Part shown: positions 7,648 to 16,652 of the stretch, in pieces | Numbering within the stretch: the stretch's first letter is position 1 | Layout of the letters: each line of letters begins with the position of its first letter | Assembly: GCA_947293975.1 (NCBI GenBank) | Contig: CAMYPV010000011.1 | Location: 1-27,296 of the forward strand | Origin: an uncultured Ezakiella sp. | Lineage (GTDB): Bacteria > Bacillota > Clostridia > Tissierellales > Peptoniphilaceae | Reading direction: 5' to 3' | DNA length: 27,296 nucleotides | Notes under the pieces: model-generated | Database searches by the model: none | What the model saw: the letters and a program-made list of their open reading frames with translations, nothing else | What the model was told of the DNA's origin: nothing | Program-made: the position numbers and the translations under genes

Positions 7648-8459
7648 TCTTCCACCCTCCTTATATGATAAGGCTCAACTTTTATAAGCCCTTGCTTTTT
7701 TAATCTGCCAATAGCTCGCTTAAACGCTTGTTTGCTTATGCCGAGCTGTTCGTAGATTACATCTGGATCTGATTTATCTCCCAAACCAATTTCCGGATGC
7801 TTTAATAACTTCTCCATTATTATAACGGAATCTTTGTCAATCTGCAAGTGTGCCCTTTGTCTAAAACTTAAACTCATCTTGCCATCAGGTAGAACTTCTC
7901 TAACACGCGCCTCAACATGATCGCCAATCTCAAACGCGCGATTGACCTCACGCTGACGAATCAATGAATCGTATTTATCATCAACTGCAACAAAAACGCC
8001 AATGCCATTTCTAATCGAATAAACAGTTCCAACAACATTGTCATTTTCTTTGTAATTATGATCATGCGACAAAAATTCTACCACTTTCATCGTACCAAAA
8101 ATTCTGCCCTCACGATCTCTTTTTATAATTACAGCAACTTTGTCGCCTTTTCTCACGCTTGGATATGCGTGTGAGAATGGCACAAAAAGATCGCTCGGCA
8201 TATGTGTGTCGAGAAAATATCCAATTTTTGCCTTATCTACAACTCTATAAACTCTAAGCTCTCCTTCTTTTGGCAAAAATTCGCTCATTACAACTGTCTT
8301 CTTGTGTTTGTCCGCAATTTCCACCTCGACTTCATCGCCAAGTTCAACATTTTTGAAACTGCCTCTTAAAAGGGTAAAATCGTCACCATTAATGTTGACG
8401 ATTGCACCCTCATTTGTAAATTTTATAATTTTACCTATCATTAACTTCGTAAATCTCAT
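7644..8459 (-). CDS. cvfB: CvfB-like S1-domain RNA-binding protein
   Basis: A 271-residue protein with the layout of the CvfB/YitL family: an N-terminal S1-like barrel (about 7-60), a second (about 63-130), a third S1 domain (about 138-205, with VVGTVYSIRNGIGVFVAVDD and MSLSFRQR), then a C-terminal winged helix (about 225-265, IYEQLGISKQAFKRAIGRLKKQGLIKV). In Staphylococcus aureus CvfB is an RNA-binding regulator of virulence. The ATG at 8459 overlaps citF by 29 bases. The ATG at 8441 (residue 7) is an equally possible start. Neither has a clear ribosome site, which points to coupling with citF. Confidence 0.85.
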   Translation of the reverse strand: MRFTKLMIGKIIKFTNEGAIVNINGDDFTLLRGSFKNVELGDEVEVEIADKHKKTVVMSEFLPKEGELRVYRVVDKAKIGYFLDTHMPSDLFVPFSHAYPSVRKGDKVAVIIKRDREGRIFGTMKVVEFLSHDHNYKENDNVVGTVYSIRNGIGVFVAVDDKYDSLIRQREVNRAFEIGDHVEARVREVLPDGKMSLSFRQRAHLQIDKDSVIIMEKLLKHPEIGLGDKSDPDVIYEQLGISKQAFKRAIGRLKKQGLIKVEPYHIRRVED

Positions 8460-9897
8460 CTATAATAGTACCGTCGCGATACTGACTATAGCCGATTACT
8501 CTCCTTCCTTCTTTTGGAGTGATCTTAAAATCACCAATATAAGAGTCTTGAATTTTCTTAAGCTCTTCAATACTCATATATTTTACATTAGCATCATCCA
8601 ACGCTTTTTTAATATCACCGCGTCTGTCATTAACTGCAACGCCACGTTCTGTTACAAGAATATCAATCGTGCTGCCTGGAGTTGTAATAACGCCAACTCT
8701 GTCAACAATAGTAGGAATCCTTGATTGGAATAATTTAGATACAATGATACTTACCTTTGCACCATAAGCAGTGTCTTGGTGTCCACCAGAACCGCCCATT
8801 ATAACTCCGTCATGACCAGTCATAACATTAACATTAAAATCTGTGTCAATTTCTGTTGCACCTAAAATAACAAAATCAAGACCATTTACAATTGCATCTC
8901 TATCAACTGATGCATATTTTTCAGCACTCATTGATATATGTCTTTCATCTTCTTTTATATTTTCTGCAGAAACTAAATCAAAGCATTGCACGTCATAAAT
9001 TCTTTCAAACAATCCATCCTTCATCATATTTACAAGATCGCCTGTAACACCACCACTTGCAAATTCGCCTTTGATTTGATTTTCTTTCATATAATCGCCA
9101 AGGAATTTTGTAACTGCAAGACTAACTCCACCAGCACCTGACTGATAGTTCATGCCGTTTTTTACAAGTCCAGTTGCAACCATAACCTCAACTGCTTTTT
9201 GAGCAATTCTAAGACCGACTGGGTCTTTTGTAATTCTAGTTGTGCCAGAAACAATTCCTTTTGGATCGCCAATTGAGTCAACCTTTAAAATATAATCTAT
9301 TCTTTCACTTGGAATTTCTGTGTGCGATTCTAATTCCATTATTGTGTCTGTAATTGCAACTTTTTTATTAGCCATAATTGAATCTGCAACAGCATATCCC
9401 AATGTACCACAAAAAGCGGTCCCATCAACAGCACTTATATTTCCACGCTTATCGCATGCAGGAGACGCAATAAATGCAACATCGATTTTTACATCGCCAT
9501 CCATAATTGACTTTGCTCGTCCACCATGGCTTTGCATCAAAATTTTACCTTTTAATGCTCCCTTTGAAATTGCCTTAGCAACATCGCCAGACATATAGCT
9601 TGCAACAATATTTGTAATTGTGCCATCCTCAATCATAGGAATAAGTGGTGTGTTGCATGGGAAAATAGAACTTGCAACGAGTGTAATATCTTTAATACCA
9701 CGTTTGTGAACTTGTTCCATTACCATGTTTAAAACATAGTCACCATTTCTTAAATGATGGTGAAAAGATAGACTTGATCCATCTTTTATATTTAATTTAT
9801 CAAATAACTCATCAAAATCCTTTACAATTTTGTTTTCTTTAACTGTTTTATCTGGAGAATAATTTTTTTCAACTTTTAAATCATTAAATAAGTTCAC
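8431..9897 (-). CDS. citF: Citramalate lyase alpha subunit (citrate lyase CitF family, CoA transferase)
   Basis: About 488 residues, matching citrate lyase alpha. This subunit exchanges the acetyl group on the acyl-carrier subunit for the substrate acid. The CoA-transferase fold is seen in GSSLSFHHHLRNGDYVLN near the N-terminus and MTGHDGVIMGGSGGHQDTA later. I place the start at the GTG (9897) because a perfect AAGGAGG lies 6 bases before it; a longer frame from ATG 9930 lacks such a site. It overlaps citE by 14 bases. Citrate and citramalate lyases share these subunits. I read it as citramalate lyase because all preceding genes make citramalate from glutamate, and no citrate transporter is in the window. 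Confidence 0.9.
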   Translation of the reverse strand: MNLFNDLKVEKNYSPDKTVKENKIVKDFDELFDKLNIKDGSSLSFHHHLRNGDYVLNMVMEQVHKRGIKDITLVASSIFPCNTPLIPMIEDGTITNIVASYMSGDVAKAISKGALKGKILMQSHGGRAKSIMDGDVKIDVAFIASPACDKRGNISAVDGTAFCGTLGYAVADSIMANKKVAITDTIMELESHTEIPSERIDYILKVDSIGDPKGIVSGTTRITKDPVGLRIAQKAVEVMVATGLVKNGMNYQSGAGGVSLAVTKFLGDYMKENQIKGEFASGGVTGDLVNMMKDGLFERIYDVQCFDLVSAENIKEDERHISMSAEKYASVDRDAIVNGLDFVILGATEIDTDFNVNVMTGHDGVIMGGSGGHQDTAYGAKVSIIVSKLFQSRIPTIVDRVGVITTPGSTIDILVTERGVAVNDRRGDIKKALDDANVKYMSIEELKKIQDSYIGDFKITPKEGRRVIGYSQYRDGTIIDEIYEVNDR

Positions 9898-10735
9898 TGT
9901 ATTCCTCCTTAAAATTGCCTGACGCAACAAGATTGTCTCTTGCTCTTAAAATAACTGGTTTATCAACCATTTTGCCATCAAGACTAAATGCACCCTTGCC
10001 TTCTTTTTTTGCAGTCTTTAAAGCTTCAAAAACTCTAAACGCATATTCGATGTCTTCTTTTGAAGGCGAGAAAACTTCATTTACAATATCAACATGGCGA
10101 GGAGAAATCAAAGCCTTTCCTGTCATTCCAAGAGCTTTTGCATATAGAGCATCTTTTCTCAAACCATCTGTGTCGTCTGTATCTGTCCAAGGTGTATCAA
10201 CTGCCTCGATTCCATTAGCTTTAGCAGCTGCAATAATTTTTTGCCTTGCATATTCAATTTCTTTGGATTCTTTTGTTCTCTTTACTCCTAAATCCAAAGT
10301 CATATCTTCTCCGCCAAGGAACAACCCACGCAAATATTTTGCTTCTTTTGCAATTTCAAAACAAGTTTCAAGTGAAACTGCAGTTTCAATAATTGCATAA
10401 TATTCTTTATCTGTGCCTTCAAGTAATGCGTCTAACTTTTCAGCAAAACTTACAATAGCCTTCGGCAAAACAAAACCTTTTATGTCAAGATCAAGCATTG
10501 CCTTTACATCTTCTTCAAAAAATTCTGTATCAGGAGCATTTATTCTGATAAAAATATTTTCCTTAATTTCTCTTGATTTTAAGAATGATTTTACCAAATC
10601 TCTTGCAGCATCTTTGTTGTCAAGACTAACTGCATCTTCTAAGTCAATAATATATCCATCTGCTCCAAGCACTTCGAGACTTGTTAGCATGCCCGGATTA
10701 TTACCAGGAATAAATAATAGTGTTCTATACTTCAT
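9884..10735 (-). CDS. citE: Citramalate lyase beta subunit (CitE family)
   Basis: A 283-residue HpcH/HpaI-aldolase-fold enzyme that cleaves the (3S)-citramalyl thioester to pyruvate and an acetyl thioester, or oxaloacetate if the substrate is citryl. Family features are LLFIPGNNPGM at 6-16, the IDLEDAVSxxxKxxAR signature at about 30-45, a metal-binding Glu in IIETAVSLE, and LGGEDMTLDLG. The length is normal for CitE. It overlaps citD by 11 bases and citF by 14, the usual D-E-F order. The substrate assignment to citramalate is inferred from context, as sequence alone cannot separate the two lyases. Confidence 0.9.
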   Translation of the reverse strand: MKYRTLLFIPGNNPGMLTSLEVLGADGYIIDLEDAVSLDNKDAARDLVKSFLKSREIKENIFIRINAPDTEFFEEDVKAMLDLDIKGFVLPKAIVSFAEKLDALLEGTDKEYYAIIETAVSLETCFEIAKEAKYLRGLFLGGEDMTLDLGVKRTKESKEIEYARQKIIAAAKANGIEAVDTPWTDTDDTDGLRKDALYAKALGMTGKALISPRHVDIVNEVFSPSKEDIEYAFRVFEALKTAKKEGKGAFSLDGKMVDKPVILRARDNLVASGNFKEEYSELI

Positions 10736-10997
10736 CTTCTGCCCTCTTAATTGCTGTTTTTACTCTTGCACTAATTGTAAAATCAAGTGCACCTCTGTCA
10801 TCAATTCTAACTTTTGCCTTTGTGACATTACATTCATTAAGAACATCTCTTACAACCCTTTCAATCTTGTCGTAGAACAAATCTTCAACAACAGATTTTA
10901 TTTCAATTGTAAGTTCGTCTGACGGTTCAATCTCAACGATTAAATCGTTGCTTTCAAGTGAACCTGCTCTAGACTTTTTAACTATTTGTCCTTGCAT
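10725..10997 (-). CDS. citD: Citramalate lyase gamma subunit, acyl carrier protein (CitD family)
   Basis: A 90-residue acyl carrier. The motif AGSLESNDLIV matches AGTLESGD of citrate lyase gamma, whose Ser14 carries the phosphoribosyl-dephospho-CoA group; here it is Ser16. The acetylated carrier arm moves the substrate between the alpha and beta subunits. It overlaps the hydratase beta gene by 16 bases. The activating genes citC, citX and citG are not in the window, so prosthetic group synthesis must be encoded elsewhere. Confidence 0.88.
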   Translation of the reverse strand: MQGQIVKKSRAGSLESNDLIVEIEPSDELTIEIKSVVEDLFYDKIERVVRDVLNECNVTKAKVRIDDRGALDFTISARVKTAIKRAEDEV

Positions 10998-11539
10998 TTC
11001 AAATATTCCTCCACACCAATTTCATAAAGATTATTGCCTTTGCTATCTATAATTACCGTTGCAGGGAAATCCTTTACAACGAGTCTTCTTACTGCTTCTG
11101 CACCCAAATCATCGTATGCAATTATTTCACATTCTTTGATTCTATCTTTGATAATTGCTGCAGCACCACCAATTGCAGCGAAATAAACTGCACCTGTTTC
11201 TACAATTTTATCAATAACTTCTTGGTTTCGTCTTCCTTTGCCAATCATTCCAATCGCACCTAAGTCAAGAAGAATAGGTGAGTATGGATCCATACGATAA
11301 CTGCTTGTTGGTCCAGCACTGCCGATAACTTGTCCAGGAGCTGTAGGAGTTGGCCCTACATAATAAATGCATGCTCCCTTTGGATCAAATGGAAGGTCGC
11401 GACCTGCTTCGTAATCTTCAACAAGTCTCTTGTGGGCAGCATCACGCGCTGTGTAAATAACGCCCGAAATTAAAACATTGTCGCCTGCTTTTAAATCTGC
11501 TAATTTTTCTCTTGTGAATGGAGTTTCAATTTTAATCAT
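10982..11539 (-). CDS. Mesaconase beta subunit (class I fumarase C-terminal type)
   Basis: A 185-residue protein of the class I fumarase/TtdB beta family. GDNVLISGVIYTARDAAHKR (about 20-39), a VGPTPTAPG segment and GSAGPTSSYRMDPY (about 95-108) are family hallmarks for binding the dicarboxylate. Paired with the alpha subunit 12 bases upstream it forms a two-chain Fe-S hydratase. Fumarase, tartrate dehydratase and mesaconase share this fold. The location between methylaspartate ammonia-lyase and the lyase subunits favours hydration of mesaconate to (S)-citramalate. Side activity as fumarase is likely, because such enzymes are often promiscuous. Confidence 0.85.
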   Translation of the reverse strand: MIKIETPFTREKLADLKAGDNVLISGVIYTARDAAHKRLVEDYEAGRDLPFDPKGACIYYVGPTPTAPGQVIGSAGPTSSYRMDPYSPILLDLGAIGMIGKGRRNQEVIDKIVETGAVYFAAIGGAAAIIKDRIKECEIIAYDDLGAEAVRRLVVKDFPATVIIDSKGNNLYEIGVEEYLKCKDK

Positions 11540-11551
11540 TATGCACCTCTC

Positions 11552-12397
11552 TTAAAATACCTTTGTTTCGTGTCTAACTGCATGGCAGTTTACGTTTACA
11601 GATACTGGTAAGCCTGCAATATGAGTTGGATATGTTTCGATTAGAACTCTTAGGCATGTGGTCTTGCCACCAAAACCTTGAGGTCCAATTCCAAGCTCGT
11701 TGATTCTTTTTTCTAGTTTGATTTCAAGGTCTTTGTAAAATTCATCAGGATTGTAAGAATCCATTGGTCTCATCAGTGCTTTTTTTGCAAGTACTGCTGA
11801 CCTGTCAAAGGTTCCGCCGATACCAACGCCAAGTACAATTGGTGGGCAAGCATTTGGGCCTGCCATAGCAGCTGTTTCTATAATAAAATCAACAACGCCA
11901 TCAAGGCCATCAGCAGGTCTTAACATTTTTTGTCTGGACATATTTTCACTACCAAAACCTTTTGCAGCCACTGTTATTTCAAAGTGATCATCTTCAGGAA
12001 CCATATCGTAATAGATAACGCCTGGAGTATTGTCCTTGGTATTTTCGCGTTTTAGTGGATCTTTAACCATGGACTTTCTTAAGTAACCTTCTTCGTAACC
12101 TTGTCTAATGCCTTCGTTGATGGCGTCTTCTATAAAGCCACCTTCGATTTTAACATTTTGACCCATTTTTACAAAGACAACTGTAAGACCTGTGTCTTGA
12201 CACATTGGAATTGATTTGTTTTCTGCCAACTCATCATTTTCAATTATGGTTGTTAGAGTATCTTTTGCAAGTTGCCAATCTTCAGCATCCCTTCTTTCTT
12301 TTAAAACTTTCATAACATCATCTGGAAGCACATAATTCATGTGGATGCACATTTCTTTAACAGCCTGTGTAATATCTTTTACATTAATAACCTTCAT
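11552..12397 (-). CDS. Mesaconase alpha subunit (class I fumarase N-terminal type, [4Fe-4S])
   Basis: A 281-residue catalytic subunit of an oxygen-sensitive hydratase. Three cysteines in class I fumarase positions can hold the [4Fe-4S] cluster: Cys66 (PMCQDTG), Cys184 (PNACPP) and Cys271 (NCHAVRH). The GVGIGGTFDRSAVLAKKAL segment is typical. I start at ATG 12397, with GGAGG 6 bases upstream; a TTG three bases earlier is too close to that site. It works with the beta chain to hydrate mesaconate in the glutamate route (inferred from context). A GC-rich intercistronic hairpin lies just upstream, so its expression may be set apart from the mutase and ammonia-lyase genes. Confidence 0.88.
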   Translation of the reverse strand: MKVINVKDITQAVKEMCIHMNYVLPDDVMKVLKERRDAEDWQLAKDTLTTIIENDELAENKSIPMCQDTGLTVVFVKMGQNVKIEGGFIEDAINEGIRQGYEEGYLRKSMVKDPLKRENTKDNTPGVIYYDMVPEDDHFEITVAAKGFGSENMSRQKMLRPADGLDGVVDFIIETAAMAGPNACPPIVLGVGIGGTFDRSAVLAKKALMRPMDSYNPDEFYKDLEIKLEKRINELGIGPQGFGGKTTCLRVLIETYPTHIAGLPVSVNVNCHAVRHETKVF

Positions 12398-12414
12398 CAA
12401 TAACCTCCTATGTA

Positions 12415-12437
12415 TTGAGGGGCAAAAGCCCCTTCAA
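12415..12437 (-). other. Intercistronic GC-rich hairpin without U-tract
   Basis: Stem 12415-12423 with 12428-12437 (GGGGC/GCCCC core, one bulged base) and a 4-base loop, between the mal stop and the ribosome site of the mesaconase alpha gene. No U-run follows in the direction of transcription, so it is not a standard terminator. It could stabilise the upstream message or mark a processing site. Confidence 0.6.
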
Positions 12438-12446
12438 ATAATTTAT

Positions 12447-13694
12447 TTATTTTCCTTCTCTCATTTTAACTAAGCGTTCAACTCTGTTCATTTCGTTGTT
12501 TACAAGCATGATACCTTCATCAACACCCATACCAGGTTTAGCAAGTTGTTGCAAAGCACCTGTTGCCATTGAAATGTCTGTTAAGATTTCTGCAGAACGG
12601 CTTGTTTCATTACATGTTCCGCCGCAGTATGCACCAACATTATGTTCTTTGCAGTACTTAACAGCTTCGATTGTATTGTTGATACCTCCTAAGTCTGGAG
12701 TTTTAATTTGAACTACGTGACCAGCTTTTTTGTCAACGAATTCTATAATATCTTCAAGTGTATTGCACCATTCGTCAGCAACAAGCTCAACCTTTGTTCC
12801 ATCTTCGTCCAATTTCTTTGTAAGAGCAGCAAGAACTTCGATTTGTTTTTCTCTGTCTCCCATGTCCATTGGTCCTTCGATTCTGATAGCAAATGGTTTT
12901 GCAGCAGCTTCAACCTTCTTCATGTATTCAGCCATCTTGTCAACATCATTGTTTGTGAAGTCACCAATTGTACCATATACGTCAATGTGGAAGATTGGGT
13001 TGTAATCTTTTCTTGCTCTGTGTTCGATGATTCTATCTCTTAACCATTCGATGTATTCAAGAAGTAATTCGCCGTTTTTACCTGTTTTTTCTTCAACATT
13101 GTTAAATAAACCGTGTGGTAAAACATCTGCTTCTTTGATAATCATCTTGTCAGCATTTGTATATCTATCATCACCTGATTGTGCAAAGATTGGAACTCTC
13201 TTAATTGTTTCGCCTGTTTTGTATTCGTCGCGAACAACTTCTGCTCTTGTGATGTGTTTTGCTTTTGCAACTGCGTCTAAAAGAGCTTGTGTAATTCCGT
13301 ATCTAATTGCTGTGTGAAGTCTGTGACCATCAACATGTAGGTGGTCAAATTCTTCAGCTAATTCTTTAAATGAATTTAATTCTTTGCCAATTAAATGATC
13401 TCTGATTTCGCCTTCGATTAATGGAATATAATCTTCAGCCAAGAATAATGGATCACGTCCACCTGCTCCTGAGTATTGAACAGCTGCACAATCACCAAAA
13501 GCTACTTGTCCATCATCTAAAATTAGCATTACAGAAATAGATTCACCAGGAATTCTGATTTTTGTAAAACCTTCTGTCTTTGGTTCGCCAACATAAAACA
13601 TTCCGTCATGTCCAGCACCCATTTTGATTGCCTTTTGGTCGTCAAAGTAAAATCCTGTTTTACCTGCACTTGCTACTACGTCAACAATTTTCAT
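12447..13694 (-). CDS. mal: Methylaspartate ammonia-lyase
   Basis: Removes ammonia from (2S,3S)-3-methylaspartate to give mesaconate (EC 4.3.1.2), an enolase-superfamily enzyme. The 415-residue length is normal. Residues known from the Clostridium tetanomorphum enzyme are at the same numbers: His194 (PHGLF), Asp238 (HID), Glu273 (RIEG) and Asp307 (VADEW) for magnesium, Gln329 and the catalytic base Lys331 (VVQIK), and Cys361 (GGTCNE). This makes the assignment very firm. An AAGGAG site precedes the ATG, and glmE lies 18 bases upstream on the same message. Confidence 0.97.
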   Translation of the reverse strand: MKIVDVVASAGKTGFYFDDQKAIKMGAGHDGMFYVGEPKTEGFTKIRIPGESISVMLILDDGQVAFGDCAAVQYSGAGGRDPLFLAEDYIPLIEGEIRDHLIGKELNSFKELAEEFDHLHVDGHRLHTAIRYGITQALLDAVAKAKHITRAEVVRDEYKTGETIKRVPIFAQSGDDRYTNADKMIIKEADVLPHGLFNNVEEKTGKNGELLLEYIEWLRDRIIEHRARKDYNPIFHIDVYGTIGDFTNNDVDKMAEYMKKVEAAAKPFAIRIEGPMDMGDREKQIEVLAALTKKLDEDGTKVELVADEWCNTLEDIIEFVDKKAGHVVQIKTPDLGGINNTIEAVKYCKEHNVGAYCGGTCNETSRSAEILTDISMATGALQQLAKPGMGVDEGIMLVNNEMNRVERLVKMREGK

Positions 13695-13712
13695 AATACA
13701 CTCCTTTATTTT

Positions 13713-15176
13713 TTACTTATTTGTTTGATTTGGTCTACCAATTAATTTACCAAATCCAACTGCAAATATATCATCAACGGTCATTTGGAATCCAACTTCA
13801 CGGTTTTCATCCCTACCACGTCTTTCGAGTTTTGACCTGTTAATGTCCTTAATATCTTTTGTGAATGGAATATTACCTGTTTCAAGATATCTTACACAGC
13901 CTTCGAAGTCTCTAGCTGGCATCATTAAACCTTTATTGTATTTTGAAGGTCCAAATGGAATATCAATAACACCTGCTTCAAAACCTTTTACAGTTCCAAC
14001 AGCTAGGTCGCCCATTCCCAATCTAAATAATTCATCAAGCATACATTTTGTTTCTGCTTTGATAAGATCAATTTCTTCTTGTAATCTATCACTCATTGGT
14101 AAAGTTTGTCCTTCAAGCATATTTAAAACCATCTTTGTGGCTCTAATACCTTCAGCGTTTGCTTCTTTTGTAGGAATACCAATAGCTTCGTGTGGAGTCT
14201 TAACAATAACTTTTGTTGCTCCTGCAAGTGCAGCTGTTGCACTACCCCAAGAAATAACACCGAATGCCTTTGATTCATCTTGAGGGAATCCGCCCATCCA
14301 TTGGTGGAATACTGTTGTTATAACAACATCTTTATAACCAAAATGTTTAATATATTCTTCTGTTTGTTCTTCAAGTGCTCTAATTGCAGCAACGTCTTGA
14401 ATCAAGTTACCACATTGACCATAACCAACTGTGATACTCTTTACACCTTGTTCAGCTGCAAGAAGTGCTTCGATAATTGCAACTGCATTTGATGTACTTG
14501 GAGGACAAAGTGTTCCTGTTAAAGGTCCAAATGGTTCTCTGTTAATTTGAACACCATTTTCTTCGTAAAATCCTACAAGTCTGTCGCAATATTGCCAATC
14601 GTAAAGTGATTTTTCAACTGAAACAGCCTTTGCGTACGGAATGTTGTAGCTGATTCCACCACCTTCGTTTGAAGTAAATCCACCAGCGTGCATAACTTCT
14701 GCAAGTAGTCTTGAATCTGGAGTACCATGTCTCATTTCAAGTGGAAGATTAACAGCTTCAACAACTCTTCTTGATCCTTGAACACCGTGGTTAACTCCTG
14801 GGAATCCATTTAGTAATGAACGTCCAGCTTTTTTAGATTCATCGATACCTCTTTGACATTCTTCGTATCTATTTTGTCTTGAATATGCGTCAATTGTTGA
14901 TGGCAATAAATCTGCGCCACCTTCATCTTGCAAGAATTTTAAAAGTGTAATGTGGTCTTCAATAAGTGCAACACCAGCTCTTGGTTGAGCAAGTGTCTTA
15001 CCTTCTTTCTTTGCAATTTCAAGTTTTTTTGCAAAGTTTTTGCTATCAGGAAGAGCCTTTAAATAATCAATCGCCTCTTGTAAATCTACATCCTTACCAG
15101 TTGGCCAACCTTTTAGGACTTCATCTCTCATACCGAAAAATTTTTCATCGGTCCATCTTTTGTTTTTTAAATTCAT
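13713..15176 (-). CDS. glmE: Glutamate mutase epsilon subunit
   Basis: The catalytic chain of adenosylcobalamin-dependent glutamate mutase, which converts L-glutamate to (2S,3S)-3-methylaspartate. It is 487 residues long, close to the 483 of Clostridium cochlearium. The substrate-binding 'arginine claw' and its partners sit at exactly the numbers known there: Arg66 (QPRAG), Arg100 (YSRQ), Arg149 (EMRHG), Glu171 (NEGGG), Tyr177 (SYNI) and Tyr181 (PYAK). An AAGGAG site precedes the ATG. It acts with GlmS, which holds the cobalamin, and GlmL, which restores inactivated enzyme. Confidence 0.98.
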   Translation of the reverse strand: MNLKNKRWTDEKFFGMRDEVLKGWPTGKDVDLQEAIDYLKALPDSKNFAKKLEIAKKEGKTLAQPRAGVALIEDHITLLKFLQDEGGADLLPSTIDAYSRQNRYEECQRGIDESKKAGRSLLNGFPGVNHGVQGSRRVVEAVNLPLEMRHGTPDSRLLAEVMHAGGFTSNEGGGISYNIPYAKAVSVEKSLYDWQYCDRLVGFYEENGVQINREPFGPLTGTLCPPSTSNAVAIIEALLAAEQGVKSITVGYGQCGNLIQDVAAIRALEEQTEEYIKHFGYKDVVITTVFHQWMGGFPQDESKAFGVISWGSATAALAGATKVIVKTPHEAIGIPTKEANAEGIRATKMVLNMLEGQTLPMSDRLQEEIDLIKAETKCMLDELFRLGMGDLAVGTVKGFEAGVIDIPFGPSKYNKGLMMPARDFEGCVRYLETGNIPFTKDIKDINRSKLERRGRDENREVGFQMTVDDIFAVGFGKLIGRPNQTNK

Positions 15177-15193
15177 AATATCTCCTTAATAAA

Positions 15194-16651
15194 TTAATGG
15201 TGACAACCTAGCTCTTCAACATTGACATAGTTTGGTTCGTCAATATCAAATCTATCAGTGTCAACTCCACCAATATCAATAATATATTTCTTCATCATTC
15301 TAATCGCCATATTTTTATCAATCATAGTTAATAATCCCATGCTTGATAGAATGTACGATTTATCCAAATACAATTTAGGACTTCTTGGCTTTAGGCTATT
15401 CAAATCATCTGGCCTAAATTGAGCAGCCTTTAAAATTTCTGAATAATTTTCAGAGTTTACAATTACACCGCCTGTACCGATAATTGTTTTAACATCGCTT
15501 AAATCTTTGCCGCGTTGTGAATATACAACTCCAATTGGAGAATAAACTGGTTCAACAACTCCGCAGTGACGTTTAACAGATAAGTCAACACAAATTTTTG
15601 CGATTGCCTCATCAAATGCAATGTCTTCTGGTGTTTCGGATACGAACGAGGTGTTTGTATAACGCTTCATGTATTCATCTTCAACGTTTATATTTGAAAC
15701 GTCCAAATATCTTCTCATCATTCTCATGCCACTTGCTTCAAAAACACTCATGGCTGAATAACGCATGCCAAGGTCTCCCTCAACAGTTCTTTTTGCATAA
15801 GGTTCTTCAAGTCCAACTGTAAATACACCAGGCTTTGTAGGATCGCCATATCCAAGAGAGTGGATGTCTGTTGTTGCTCCACCAACGTCAACCACTAACA
15901 AATCTCCCAAACCATCCTCATCATTTGTGCCTTGCGCAAGAGCCTCTGCAGCTTTTAAAACTGATTGAGGTGTAGGCATTGCAACTGATGATATTTCGTC
16001 TTCAACATGAGCCATACCTCTTGCCTTTGTGATATTTTTCATAAATATTTCACGAATTTTTTCACGTGCCGGATCAACATTAATCTCGTTGATTTTTGGC
16101 ATAACATTTTCAGTGAAATAATATTCAACATTGTCTCTGAAAATTTCGTCAATTTCGTCAATTGCAGCTTTGTTTCCTGCAACAACAATTGGGAAATTTA
16201 CTTTATGATCACGAAGTCCCCTTGCATTATGAATAATTGTTTCTGAATTGCCGCCATCTGTACCACCTGCAAGCAAAACAATATCTGGGTTTAATCTTTT
16301 AATTTCATCAAATTCATGACTGTTCAACTTATAAGCATAGTTTGCAATAACTCTAGCACCTGCTCCCAGCGCCGCGCGTTTTGCAGCCTCAGCCGTTAAA
16401 TCTGGTACAAGTCCAATTGAAACCATTTTTAAACCACCAGCTGCTGATGAACATGCAAGTTTTTTTACAACTTCGTAAGGCTCATTAACTTTTTCATTTA
16501 AAAGCTTGAGTGCCTTTTCGTAACCTTCTGTAACATCTGTTGCAACTGTTGTATAGCTCTTTGCGGTAGCAACAATTTCTTCTTTTTCAATATCTACTAA
16601 TGTAAGTTTTGTAAACGTGCTTCCAAAATCTAGAAATAGATATGTTTTCAT
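15194..16651 (-). CDS. glmL: Glutamate mutase reactivating ATPase GlmL (MutL)
   Basis: A 485-residue protein of the sugar kinase/Hsp70/actin ATPase superfamily. Phosphate-1 motif at about 8-20 (DFGSTFTKLTLVD), phosphate-2 motif VVDVGGATTDIHSL and an adenosine-type motif IGTGGVIVNS are visible. By analogy with other B12-enzyme reactivases it exchanges damaged cofactor at the mutase. This is known family behaviour, not shown here. The ATG lies one base after the glmS stop, with the ribosome site inside glmS, so it is coupled. The order glmS-glmL-glmE is the one found in clostridial glutamate fermenters. Confidence 0.95.
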   Translation of the reverse strand: MKTYLFLDFGSTFTKLTLVDIEKEEIVATAKSYTTVATDVTEGYEKALKLLNEKVNEPYEVVKKLACSSAAGGLKMVSIGLVPDLTAEAAKRAALGAGARVIANYAYKLNSHEFDEIKRLNPDIVLLAGGTDGGNSETIIHNARGLRDHKVNFPIVVAGNKAAIDEIDEIFRDNVEYYFTENVMPKINEINVDPAREKIREIFMKNITKARGMAHVEDEISSVAMPTPQSVLKAAEALAQGTNDEDGLGDLLVVDVGGATTDIHSLGYGDPTKPGVFTVGLEEPYAKRTVEGDLGMRYSAMSVFEASGMRMMRRYLDVSNINVEDEYMKRYTNTSFVSETPEDIAFDEAIAKICVDLSVKRHCGVVEPVYSPIGVVYSQRGKDLSDVKTIIGTGGVIVNSENYSEILKAAQFRPDDLNSLKPRSPKLYLDKSYILSSMGLLTMIDKNMAIRMMKKYIIDIGGVDTDRFDIDEPNYVNVEELGCHH

Positions 16652-16652
16652 T

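Noticed and set aside
9320..9598. Plus-strand open frame of 92 codons inside citF
   Set aside because: It lies antisense to a well-conserved gene, has no ribosome site or known motif, and is typical of a shadow frame. The same holds for other antisense frames in the central operon and the transporter genes.
8431..10997. Citrate fermentation operon
   Set aside because: No citrate transporter, oxaloacetate decarboxylase or citC/citX/citG nearby, and the upstream genes make citramalate.
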